A stretch of 37,790 nucleotides of DNA from Gammaproteobacteria bacterium (GTDB lineage: Bacteria; Pseudomonadota; Gammaproteobacteria; Pseudomonadales; Oleiphilaceae), in the NCBI GenBank assembly GCA_002747055.1, contig PDSQ01000028.1, forward strand, positions 81,516 through 119,305. The letters run 5' to 3'. The position numbers and the translations under genes were made by a program. Within the stretch, counting starts at the first letter, position 1. Every line of letters begins with the position of its first letter. Below the pieces are notes generated by a model that was given only the letters and a program-made list of their open reading frames with translations, made no database searches and was not told the origin of the DNA. Below are positions 27,744-36,609 of the stretch, in pieces.

Positions 27744-30009
27744 AAATAATATAAACAGTCGCCAATGGTGGGATATTCAATGTCACTGAATGGGAGCAAT
27801 TCTGCCAATGTCGCTCCTCGGATAATAACTGCGGATCCAAATCGTAATTCGAGCCAAAGTATTGTTCACTGTCTGAGTTCAACAATAGCCGATACTCTCC
27901 GGCATCTTCGACTCCCAAAATATATTGATCACGCGGTACAGGAGTGAAATTACATACTACATACACCTTCTGAACAGTGGTCTTGGCTCTTCGCACGAAA
28001 GCCAAAAGACTGTGGTCTGCGTCTTCGTGATCCAGCCAGGCAAAGCCACCGGGGGTATGATCCTGTTCGTATAACGCCGGGGTGTCACGATAAAGTCGAT
28101 TGAGATCCCGGTATAGCTGCTGCATTTTCTTGTGTTTGTCATACTCCAGTAAGTGCCAGTCCACCGAAGATTCATGATTCCACTCTGATGATTGGGCCAG
28201 CTCATTGCCCATGAAATTCAGTTTTTTACCTGGGTGAGCATACATATACGTCGCATAGCAGCGTTGATTGGCAGCTTGTTGCCACTCGTCGCCCGGCATT
28301 TTGCGTAACAACGACCGTTTGCCATGAACAACTTCATCATGTGAAATCGGCAGGATAAAGTTCTCATCGTAAGCGTAGATCATACTGAAGGTGAGTTCGC
28401 CATGATGAAAACGGCGGTAAGCAGGGTCTTTGGAAATGTACGTCAGCGTGTCATGCATCCAACCCATATTCCACTTAAAACCAAAACCCAGTCCACCCTC
28501 GGAAACCGGCCTTGAAACCATCGGATAGGAGGTGGATTCTTCGGCAATGGTGATTGCATGAGGAAAGCGTTTGTAAACTTCCTCGTTCATCCATTTCAGA
28601 AAGCTGACTGCCTCGTAGTTGACATTGCCGCCATCCACATTGGGTATCCACTCGTTTTCACTTCGAGAGTAATCCAGATACAACACGGAGGCAACGGCAT
28701 CGACGCGTAAACCGTCAACATGATACTGTTCCAGCCAGAACAGAGCGGATGCCAGCAGGAACGACCGCACTGTATCCTTGCCATAATCGTAGATACAGGA
28801 GTTCCAGTCCGGGTGCCAACCACGTCTTGGGTCTTCGTATTCGTAGAGATGACTGCCATCAAATCGTGCCAGACCATGGCCATCATCAGGAAAGTGCGCC
28901 GGCACCCAGTCAATAATGAGACCAATACCATTCTGGTGGCACTGATCGACAAAATACTTAAAGTCGTCCGGTTGACCATATCTGCTTGTCGGAGCAAACA
29001 AGCCGACCGGTTGATACCCCCAGGAGCCATTGAAAGGGTGCTCTGATACCGGCATAATCTCGATATGCGTGAAGCCCATCTCCTTCACATAAGGAATCAG
29101 CTCGTCAGCCAATTCCCGGTAGTTCAAACAACGATTGCCTTCTTCTACCCGTCGTTTCCAGGATCCCAAATGAACTTCATAAATACTCATCGGCGACTGG
29201 TAGAGATTCACCTCCCGCTGTTGTTCCATCCATTCATGGTCATGCCATTGATACCGGTTCTGGTCGAATATAACGGAAGCATGAGAGGGATACTGATCCG
29301 CGAGAAAACCGACCGGGTCGGCTTTATGTGGCAAGGTATGACCCGCCGAGTCTTTTAGCTCAAATTTATACCTGGTTCCGTCGCAAAGGCCAGGCACGAA
29401 GATTACCCAATGCCCGCAATCAGTTTTCTGCATCGGGTGGCGTCGACCATCCCAATGATTAAAATCTCCTATCAGACTTACTGCCATTGCATTGGGCGCA
29501 AATACAGAAAACTGTACGCCATCCACTTTCTTGTCTTCTGCAAGATAAAGCGTTCTAAGCTGAGCGCCCAGTTGCCGATAGATATTGACTGGCTCGACAT
29601 CTACGTAGTGAACCGAATGATAGGCTTCTTCTACGAACTGGTATGGATCGATGATTTTGATTTCTTCGTCGGTCGTTGAGTAAGCCACGTTGAAAAAGTA
29701 ATAGAAATTACTTTTGCGGCCCGATAATACCAGCTCAAAAAGCCCTGATGAATCGATTTGCTCCATCTCGCCGATCAGTTCCGAGGATGAAAAATCCAAT
29801 ATTCTGACCCGAATCGCATCCGGGAACCAGGCTCGAATCACTTTGCTGCTGCCATCCTGATGGTCATGAATCCCCAGTTCATTGAATGGATGCATACAAC
29901 GGGCGCTGTTTAGCGCTTGAGCCAGTGGATGTTGCTTCCGGTCTGTTTGCTTTGTTTGGTGCTGTTTTTTCATATTAGGCAAAGTTTGATCCTGTTTAAT
30001 TGAGTTCAT
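27724..30009 (-). CDS. glgB: 1,4-alpha-glucan branching enzyme, GH13
   Basis: Cuts alpha-1,4 chains and re-attaches them as alpha-1,6 branches. 761 residues from the chosen start. Two CBM48-like modules precede the barrel (SVFAPNAMAVSLIGDFNHWD near 168-187). The catalytic blocks are SEHPFNGSWGYQPVGLFAP, DWVPAHFPDDGHGL, VDGLRVDAVASVLYLD with the nucleophile D437, IAEESTSYP with the acid/base, and LPISHDEVVHGKRSL. The N-terminal ~45 residues are polar and Gln/Lys-rich. I start at MNSIKQDQ, with GGAAGG six bases before it and a 14-base overlap with malQ. A methionine 12 codons later would avoid the overlap but has no well-placed ribosome site. Confidence 0.95.
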   Translation of the reverse strand: MNSIKQDQTLPNMKKQHQTKQTDRKQHPLAQALNSARCMHPFNELGIHDHQDGSSKVIRAWFPDAIRVRILDFSSSELIGEMEQIDSSGLFELVLSGRKSNFYYFFNVAYSTTDEEIKIIDPYQFVEEAYHSVHYVDVEPVNIYRQLGAQLRTLYLAEDKKVDGVQFSVFAPNAMAVSLIGDFNHWDGRRHPMQKTDCGHWVIFVPGLCDGTRYKFELKDSAGHTLPHKADPVGFLADQYPSHASVIFDQNRYQWHDHEWMEQQREVNLYQSPMSIYEVHLGSWKRRVEEGNRCLNYRELADELIPYVKEMGFTHIEIMPVSEHPFNGSWGYQPVGLFAPTSRYGQPDDFKYFVDQCHQNGIGLIIDWVPAHFPDDGHGLARFDGSHLYEYEDPRRGWHPDWNSCIYDYGKDTVRSFLLASALFWLEQYHVDGLRVDAVASVLYLDYSRSENEWIPNVDGGNVNYEAVSFLKWMNEEVYKRFPHAITIAEESTSYPMVSRPVSEGGLGFGFKWNMGWMHDTLTYISKDPAYRRFHHGELTFSMIYAYDENFILPISHDEVVHGKRSLLRKMPGDEWQQAANQRCYATYMYAHPGKKLNFMGNELAQSSEWNHESSVDWHLLEYDKHKKMQQLYRDLNRLYRDTPALYEQDHTPGGFAWLDHEDADHSLLAFVRRAKTTVQKVYVVCNFTPVPRDQYILGVEDAGEYRLLLNSDSEQYFGSNYDLDPQLLSEERHWQNCSHSVTLNIPPLATVYIIYDKRSS

Positions 30010-32254
30010 TTTTGGCCTTCCGGTTCTGTCTGAACCGGTGGCCCGCATTTTGTCTGGCTTTAGTCAGTTGCCCTGCCAAACTGACAAGATCCGGATTAGC
30101 GAATATATCCTCCAGATTGGCACTGAGTTTACGTCGCCAATTCGGGTATTCCTTATAGGTACCCGGTACATTGACGGGATTCTGCATTTCCAGCCAGTCT
30201 TCCAATTGGAGACTAAGGAGCGAGCTGACCCCTTTCGCCATATGGACTTGCATACCAAAATTCAGCTCCCGGCTCATCGGTTGAGTCATCGCATCACGGC
30301 CAATACCGCTCGGTATCGAAAAATGGCCATGCAGGCTGTTAAGCATTTGTTGCTTGGCAACCAATCGTTCATCATAAAGCCGCCTCAGAAGCTGTTCATC
30401 CGGATATAAGCCCAGACTCTTGCCAAGTTCCAGATCCTTGCAGTGCCAGTAACCGTTCAGGGTAGGCATGTCATGAGTAGTCAGTGTTGACAAGGATTGT
30501 ACTGGGTAATGGTCAGGCGAGTAAAATCCACCATCTGGCGCTTGCTCAAAGAAAAATACCCGATAAGTGTGAATTCCGTTTGCTCGTAGCTTACTGCGAA
30601 AACTGTCAGGAACAGTACCCAGGTCTTCTCCTATCACAAGACACTGGTTGCGATGGCTTTCCAAAGCCAGAACAGACAACAGATCATCCAGCGGGTAATC
30701 AACATAGGCGCCTTTATCCGCTGCACCGCCATTGTTCTCTGTCCACCACAAGCGCATCAAAGCCATCACATGGTCAATTCTCAATGCACCACAGGACTGC
30801 ATGTTCGAACGAAACAAATCGATCACGGGTTGATAAGCTCGTTGGCGCAAAATATTGGGATCCATCGGCGGCAGTCCCCAATTCTGACCTAAGGGGCTAA
30901 AAACATCAGGCGGCGCACCGATACTGGCATCGGTGCAATACAAATCCTGATCTGCCCAAACATCGGCACTACCCAGATTCACACCCACGGCGAGATCACG
31001 GTACAGGCCGATCTGCATGCCGGACGTTTGTGCCGCCCGGTTGGCAGTCTCGAGCTGATCTTGGGCAATCCATTGCAGATAACAATAGAACTCGATCTCC
31101 TGCTCATTTTGTTTGCGAAACTCGATGATATCGGCTTTATGGTAGTGTTTGAACCGGGCAGGCCAAACTGGCCAACCCCAGCCGGTTTTACCTTTAGACT
31201 TAGATTTAAACTGGCTTTGTAGCGCATCATAGGTGGCGAGTTGCTGCAAGCTCTCGGCACCGTCTCGAACAAACTTGTCAAAGCTTTTTGCGGTTTTGGT
31301 TTTTTTCTGAATATGCTGACTGACAAAGTGTGAATAGAGCCTTTTCAATACCGGAAGTTTCAACTGAGCAACCCTGGTATAGTCAATGTATTCAACCGCT
31401 CTAACTTCACTCAATTTCATTTGAAATTCAGCGGAAGACACATACTCCTGTACTTCCGGCAGGCTATCGTAGCCATCGACCGCAGTGACATCTATATAAA
31501 GTGTATTTAACCATCGGCGACTGGAAGGGCTGTATGGACTGCACTGCTCCGGGTTTGCGGGATATAGTGCGTGCAATGGATTCAGACCAATAAAACTCGC
31601 CCCCAGCTTGGCACTTCTCTCGATCAGTTTCACCAGGTCACTGAAATCACCTATGCCCCAGTTAACCTGGCTTCTGAGACAATACAGTTGGACGCTGAAA
31701 CCCCAAAGCTTGTCGCCATTCACCATCGAGTCGGGAATATAACAAGACTCTGGCGCAATAACTAATTTCGCCTCGGCCAGTACCTTGCCCCTGCCTCCAC
31801 ATAGCTGGATCTTGTGATAGCCGAGCGGTGCATCCGGAACATCGAGAGTATGCAGGCATTCCTGGTAAATGCGTGTCCTGATACTGTGGGTGTTTTGCAG
31901 TTTGCCCGACTTTGCATCATAAGCCTGGCTTATCTCAGCGGCTGATTGACCCTCGAAAATGATTTTCCAGACCATCCTGGATTTTTGTTTGCTGACCGGA
32001 AGACGCACCGAAATGATAACCGGTTCACCCGCACGAAATACGTATACAGGGTTGAGCGGGCTGCGCCAATGTCGGTTTTGCTCTTTTTGAAGGATTACGT
32101 CTAATTTTTCTTCGTCATCAACCGGGTAACCCATTGCGACAAGGACATTTTTTTCGCTATCTGGATGGACAAGCGTATCCTTGCCCCATGTATCAACATA
32201 CTCGGTTACGATGCCTCGTGATCTGGCGAGACTGTCGATTTTTTCCTGATTCAT
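29996..32254 (-). CDS. malQ: 4-alpha-glucanotransferase (amylomaltase), GH77
   Basis: Disproportionates maltodextrins, recycling the short chains released by GlgP and GlgX. 752 residues, the long enterobacterial MalQ type with a ~130-residue N-terminal extension. Catalytic blocks: LRIDHVMALMRLWW with the nucleophile D494, VIGEDLGTVP with E543, and LTTHDMPTLNGYW with D595. GLYRDLAVGVNLGSADVWAD and GAPPDVFSPLGQNWGLPP are GH77 signatures. GGGAA lies six bases before the ATG. It is the first gene of malQ-glgB-glgX-cobQ, and two palindromes stand directly upstream. No malP or malT is present, so the glycogen context explains it better than a maltose regulon. Confidence 0.95.
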   Translation of the reverse strand: MNQEKIDSLARSRGIVTEYVDTWGKDTLVHPDSEKNVLVAMGYPVDDEEKLDVILQKEQNRHWRSPLNPVYVFRAGEPVIISVRLPVSKQKSRMVWKIIFEGQSAAEISQAYDAKSGKLQNTHSIRTRIYQECLHTLDVPDAPLGYHKIQLCGGRGKVLAEAKLVIAPESCYIPDSMVNGDKLWGFSVQLYCLRSQVNWGIGDFSDLVKLIERSAKLGASFIGLNPLHALYPANPEQCSPYSPSSRRWLNTLYIDVTAVDGYDSLPEVQEYVSSAEFQMKLSEVRAVEYIDYTRVAQLKLPVLKRLYSHFVSQHIQKKTKTAKSFDKFVRDGAESLQQLATYDALQSQFKSKSKGKTGWGWPVWPARFKHYHKADIIEFRKQNEQEIEFYCYLQWIAQDQLETANRAAQTSGMQIGLYRDLAVGVNLGSADVWADQDLYCTDASIGAPPDVFSPLGQNWGLPPMDPNILRQRAYQPVIDLFRSNMQSCGALRIDHVMALMRLWWTENNGGAADKGAYVDYPLDDLLSVLALESHRNQCLVIGEDLGTVPDSFRSKLRANGIHTYRVFFFEQAPDGGFYSPDHYPVQSLSTLTTHDMPTLNGYWHCKDLELGKSLGLYPDEQLLRRLYDERLVAKQQMLNSLHGHFSIPSGIGRDAMTQPMSRELNFGMQVHMAKGVSSLLSLQLEDWLEMQNPVNVPGTYKEYPNWRRKLSANLEDIFANPDLVSLAGQLTKARQNAGHRFRQNRKAKNELN

Positions 32255-32272
32255 AGTCTATTCCCGGTGACT

Positions 32273-32288
32273 CCGTTTTATTAAACGG
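32273..32288. promoter_or_regulatory. Palindrome CCGTTT-TATT-AAACGG upstream of malQ
   Basis: Perfect 6+4+6 inverted repeat, 19-34 bases before the malQ start and just ahead of its ribosome site. It may be an operator or a leader hairpin. It shares the GTTT/AAAC core with the neighbouring palindrome at 32294-32307. Confidence 0.45.
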
Positions 32289-32293
32289 TGGAA

Positions 32294-32307
32294 TGTTTCC
32301 AGAAACA
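32294..32307. promoter_or_regulatory. Palindrome TGTTTC-CA-GAAACA upstream of malQ
   Basis: Perfect inverted repeat with six-base arms and a two-base centre, 40-53 bases before malQ. The compact form is typical of a dimeric repressor or activator site. The regulator is unknown and none is encoded in the window. Confidence 0.45.
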
Positions 32308-32607
32308 ATGAGATAAATCATCATCCCTGCTAATTTTTATTTTAGATTGCAAGAGAAACAACAAAGAATGATTATCACGCCTTTTTGACGATGATTCAAC
32401 GTCGTTCTGTGCCAAGTTCAAGTGCGGCTCTATACTCCCGGTATTAGCGCAACCACGCTTCCGGCTACCTGCTCAGCAATATCTCGCGCCCCAATGCCGG
32501 ACAATCACTCGAGGTAACGGTGAACACACAAGTTTGTAGCGCAATGAAATATGTGTGACACTGGTACCAGAATACCCGAAAAAAACCAATAACAAAAAGG
32601 AACGACT

Positions 32608-33660
32608 GTGAAGTATGACAAGTTAGGTAGCACCAATATCAAGGTATCCCGAGTGTGCCTCGGCACTATGACATGGGGTACCCAAAACACCCAGACCGAT
32701 GCCAATGAACAAATTGAGTATGCGCTGACCCAAGGCATCAATTTCATCGATACGGCAGAGATGTATTCCATACCACCCAAACCTGAGACCTATGGCGCAA
32801 CGGAAAAAATCATCGGCAACTGGCTGGTCAAGAACAAACCGCAAAGAAAAGAGATTGTCCTGGCCACCAAGATTGCCGGGAAGGGCTTACCTTGGATACG
32901 CAATGGCGGGCCTATCACGGGTGAAGCGATAGTCAGGGCAGTGGATGACTCGCTGCAACGATTGCAAACTGATTATATCGACCTGTATCAATTGCATTGG
33001 CCTAACCGGAGTTCACCTCACTTTTCAAAACACTGGCCGGGCAAAATTTCGTTTACCAATGTGGATGCAAAACAACACTCCGATCAAATGCTGGAGATAC
33101 TGCAAGCGCTCGGAGCCTGTGTCAAAGCCGGTAAGATCAGACACTGCGGGCTTTCTGACGATACACCTTGGGGTATCAATGAGTATTTGCGCCTGGCGGA
33201 CAAACACTCGCTACCCGCAATGGTCTCCATACAAAACGAATTCAGCCTGTTACACACCAAGGACTGGCCCTACCTGATTGAAAACTGTGTGCATGCAAAT
33301 GTCGCTTTTTTGCCCTGGTCGCCACTGGCCGGAGGAGCGCTTAGCGGTAAGTATCTGAATGGCGCCCGACCTGAAGGAAGCCGATGGAGTATAGTGCAGC
33401 GTAATAACTTGTTCCGGGACAACCCGCAAGTGGATGCCGCTATTGCCGATTACATAAAAGTCGCTGACCAGCACAACATAACGCCAGCGCAATTGGCACT
33501 GGCCTGGTGCAATCAGGTCGATGGCGTTACAGCGACTATTATCGGCGCAACATCACTCGCCCAGCTCAAAGAGGATATCGATGCATTTGAAATTAGCCTG
33601 CCGGACGAGGTCTTGCAAGAAATTCGTCTGGTTATGAGAAGGTTTCCCGTCCCGTTCTGA
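32608..33660 (+). CDS. Tas-like NADP(H)-dependent aldo/keto reductase
   Basis: 350-residue AKR-superfamily TIM-barrel oxidoreductase. The catalytic tetrad is visible: D48 and Y53 (NFIDTAEMY), K88 (VLATKIAG) and H130 (LYQLHWPNR). GTMTWGTQN, the PPKPET region and NWLVKNKP follow the pattern of E. coli Tas closely. ATIIGATSLAQLKEDIDA near the C-terminus is the NADPH-binding block. It starts with GTG, with AAAGGA six bases upstream. It is divergent from the malQ operon and 106 bases ahead of the ATPase gene. The physiological substrate is not known even for Tas; cytosolic. Confidence 0.92.
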   Translation: MKYDKLGSTNIKVSRVCLGTMTWGTQNTQTDANEQIEYALTQGINFIDTAEMYSIPPKPETYGATEKIIGNWLVKNKPQRKEIVLATKIAGKGLPWIRNGGPITGEAIVRAVDDSLQRLQTDYIDLYQLHWPNRSSPHFSKHWPGKISFTNVDAKQHSDQMLEILQALGACVKAGKIRHCGLSDDTPWGINEYLRLADKHSLPAMVSIQNEFSLLHTKDWPYLIENCVHANVAFLPWSPLAGGALSGKYLNGARPEGSRWSIVQRNNLFRDNPQVDAAIADYIKVADQHNITPAQLALAWCNQVDGVTATIIGATSLAQLKEDIDAFEISLPDEVLQEIRLVMRRFPVPF

Positions 33661-33766
33661 CTGACCCCGGGTTTTTGACAGCCACTATGTGTCATCGGGC
33701 AAAGGCACATCACCGACGTCAATCCTTTTGAACGTGACAACCGAAAAAGTTGATGGGGGCAAAGCA

Positions 33767-36601
33767 GTGAACACAGTCAGTCGTACGTTGCGACATTGTA
33801 TTGGCTTGTTAAGTGTTTTTTTCACTTTTGCGGTGCTGAATCCGGTCTCGGCCAACTGTGATTACTATCGACAATCGATTCCCAGGCTTGTCTCGGAAAC
33901 TCAGTCTTTAACGTCAGCAACCCTTTATCTTGAGGGTTTGTTGGCCGCTAAGGTCAGCAACAACACCAACCAACGCCTGTCTTCGTTGTTCACGATGCCC
34001 CTGGATAACAAACAATGGCTGGCCTCTACAATTACCCAACTCGAAAAACAATTGAATGGCTTGCGTGAACCTTTGGCTCTGTCTGATGAAATCGCCGTCT
34101 GCGGCGATCAGGGCGTGGAATGGCTGAATATCAATAATCAACGACGAGTCGCTGAAAGCGACCTATTAAAACAAAAAATCCGGTTTCTGAATCAACCTCC
34201 GGCAGTAGTAGTGATGTTAGCCCGCCAAATTGACCACTGGGAGCAAATCGTCGCTGTCGCAGAATCACTTGAAGCCAGCCTGGATAAACGGGATCAAAAT
34301 GCTAATTCCCAACTCGATGTTCAGCTAGTAAAAGAGTGGATCAAGCGTTATCAGGCTGCACTTGAAAGCTGGCTGATACTTTTCATAAAAAAAAATAACC
34401 ATTTCCCGGAGGTTGATTCGCTCTGGATTTCGATCTTGTCCCTTAAACGCATCGATGATGGGATCGATCTGACCTATCTGGCCCAGCTCCGCCCCGATAT
34501 CCATAGATCCATCACTCGGCTCAATGAATTTCAATCGTCACTGACTAATGCTGTGAGTCAATGGCGTAATCAAACATTGTTGAATCAAGGCTGGTTGACA
34601 TTTTTAACTCAGTTAACGACGCCACAAGTATTCTTTGATGGTTTGTATAAAGAAATAAACCGCGCTCCTAACAATATCCTGAGTCATCTTGGTCGTCCCT
34701 TTGTCAAAGCCTATCGACTCTCCCGACAGCAGGAGACAAGCCTCACTTTGCTGCTCATTTGGGTGTCCCAACTATTGGCTTTGTCTTTTTTGTTTTTTGT
34801 TCTGGTAAAAATTGCAGGTGAGGCCGCCTCCGCATTGGCCCGGTTACAACAGGGATTGATCAGCAAACTTGAAAACCCCACGTTGCATTATTTGAGCAGC
34901 GGTTTTTTTTGGGTGTTAAAGCCCAATGCATCCTGGCTGTTTATATTGATCGCCGCCAATTTAGTGGGGTCTACGATTCAGGATACCTGGCAAATTATCG
35001 GATTCATTGCACCAGTGGGGACGGTTTACGCTGCCTTCAGGGCTCTTCGCGTCACAATTGAATGGGGTATGTCCCGTACTTTTACCCGAAGCGGATTATT
35101 CTTATCCAGCAATACGGAGCAACAACTGGTGCAGGACAGTCGTAAAATGGCCTGGGTGGCTTTGAGCTGCCTGCTTTTATGGTGGTTGGCCTATGCAACC
35201 GGAGGAGGGTATTTAGTTTATCTTATCAGCCTGGTGGATATAGCCATTGTCTGGATTGCCTGCGTTTGGCTATTGACAAAATACCAACAGGCTGTCGATA
35301 CATTTGTTACGACAGTTTTAGGTCAGGAAGCGACGGGCGATACAAGCAAACGCGGCTTTGTCTTCAGGTGGGCTTTAAAAACCGCATGGCCTCTGATATT
35401 TCTGTTGGCTCATCTGGTCGATAGCGTTGCCAGCATCAATCAAAAACTGATGGTCTTTGATGCTTACCGTTCGTTCTCAGTGAAATTGCTGCGTGTTCGT
35501 TTGGAAAGCCGGTCGGAAGAAGAACCGGAAGGAGAAGACGCTGAACCGGAACCGGATGAAAACTATAGTGACTGGATGTTACGCAAGGCTTCCGAAGATT
35601 TGCTGTTTGATGTCGGTGATGTATCCGCCGCTTTGGCACCGATGAAAAGGTGGCTTGCGGACAAAACGGATGAAAATGTTACCGTGGTAGTAGGCGAATC
35701 CGGTAGCGGCAAGTCGACCTTTGTCAAACGATTGCCGAATTTCTGGAAAGACACCCCTGTCAATATACTGGATGTCAATACCAAGCTAACCGACCCCCAA
35801 ACATTCCTCGATCAGCTTGCCGGTTTACTCGAGATCAAGGTGTTTTCAGATGCCAGTGGACTGGTAAAACAAGATGCGAATATTACACCTCAGGTGGTGG
35901 TGATTGACTCTGCCCATAATCTGTTTCTCGCCGAGGTCGGCTATCTGAATGCTTACCGATCCCTAATGGAGTGTATGAACGCTCATTTGGCCAATGTATA
36001 TTGGATCATTGTGTTCAATGCACCCAGCTGGAGTTATTTGAGTGATGTATTTGCCAGAGAACAGCGAGTGAGTAACCTGTATAAAATGCCCCGTTGGTCG
36101 CCTATGGATATTCGTCGATTGATCTTGTCCCGCCACAAAGGCGGCAGACGACGCCTGAAATATAACAATATGCTGCTTTCAGCGGCGGCAAGCAGCGAGT
36201 CAAGCAGTATCCGGGCCGCAAACTCCAGAGTGTTCAATATCCTATGGGAGCAATCGGGAGGCAATCCGCTGGCTGCGATTGAACTATGGTTAAACGCAGT
36301 CAAAGTCAAAGGCCGAACAGCAGAAGTGGGCGTACCGGAAAGACCATCAGCGAATTTGTTAACTGGCATGAAAGATGATTTATACTTCATTTATACCGCG
36401 ATTGTTCTGCATGCCTCTTTGTCGACCAGGGAAATTATGCTGGTAACCCATTTTTCGGAATCGATTGTCAGACACGCGGTAAAACAGGGCATCAATATGG
36501 GAATGATTATTCGGGATAAATCCAAACGCTACAGGATAGATCCTTATTGGTATGGCTCCTTATCCGGCTTTTTACACCGTAAGAACATGTTGTGGAATTA
36601 G
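33767..36601 (+). CDS. Membrane-anchored P-loop ATPase with periplasmic domain, partner of MscS-type channel
   Basis: 944 residues, not a family I can name. A signal peptide (hydrophobic core, VSA-N cut near 29) leads into ~290 polar, helical residues, presumably periplasmic. About six hydrophobic segments follow (324-347, 378-402, 406-426, 460-477, 480-504, 532-554), then an acidic linker (EEEPEGEDAEPEPDE) and a NTPase domain. Walker A is GESGSGKST (643-651), Walker B is VVVIDSAHN (710-718), and SGGNP (830-834) resembles the GxP sensor of STAND/AAA-type ATPases. The last ~75 residues look like a winged helix (LSTREIMLVTHFSESIVRHA) ending in SGFLHRKNML. The GTG start has GGGGG seven bases upstream and directly opens the signal peptide; an upstream GTG at 33689 has neither. 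A cleaved signal peptide requires an odd helix number for a cytosolic ATPase, so one segment is probably miscounted. The MscS-type gene starts 8 bases later. Confidence 0.75.
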   Translation: MNTVSRTLRHCIGLLSVFFTFAVLNPVSANCDYYRQSIPRLVSETQSLTSATLYLEGLLAAKVSNNTNQRLSSLFTMPLDNKQWLASTITQLEKQLNGLREPLALSDEIAVCGDQGVEWLNINNQRRVAESDLLKQKIRFLNQPPAVVVMLARQIDHWEQIVAVAESLEASLDKRDQNANSQLDVQLVKEWIKRYQAALESWLILFIKKNNHFPEVDSLWISILSLKRIDDGIDLTYLAQLRPDIHRSITRLNEFQSSLTNAVSQWRNQTLLNQGWLTFLTQLTTPQVFFDGLYKEINRAPNNILSHLGRPFVKAYRLSRQQETSLTLLLIWVSQLLALSFLFFVLVKIAGEAASALARLQQGLISKLENPTLHYLSSGFFWVLKPNASWLFILIAANLVGSTIQDTWQIIGFIAPVGTVYAAFRALRVTIEWGMSRTFTRSGLFLSSNTEQQLVQDSRKMAWVALSCLLLWWLAYATGGGYLVYLISLVDIAIVWIACVWLLTKYQQAVDTFVTTVLGQEATGDTSKRGFVFRWALKTAWPLIFLLAHLVDSVASINQKLMVFDAYRSFSVKLLRVRLESRSEEEPEGEDAEPEPDENYSDWMLRKASEDLLFDVGDVSAALAPMKRWLADKTDENVTVVVGESGSGKSTFVKRLPNFWKDTPVNILDVNTKLTDPQTFLDQLAGLLEIKVFSDASGLVKQDANITPQVVVIDSAHNLFLAEVGYLNAYRSLMECMNAHLANVYWIIVFNAPSWSYLSDVFAREQRVSNLYKMPRWSPMDIRRLILSRHKGGRRRLKYNNMLLSAAASSESSSIRAANSRVFNILWEQSGGNPLAAIELWLNAVKVKGRTAEVGVPERPSANLLTGMKDDLYFIYTAIVLHASLSTREIMLVTHFSESIVRHAVKQGINMGMIIRDKSKRYRIDPYWYGSLSGFLHRKNMLWN

Positions 36602-36609
36602 GCTAAAAA

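Larger units (their letters stand above)
32255..32607. other. Intergenic region between malQ and the Tas-like gene
   Basis: About 350 bases between divergent genes with no credible ORF. The malQ-proximal end carries two perfect palindromes (listed separately). The centre is AT-rich and could hold the malQ promoter. The right half is more GC-rich and contains nothing recognisable until the ribosome site of the reductase gene. Confidence 0.5.
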
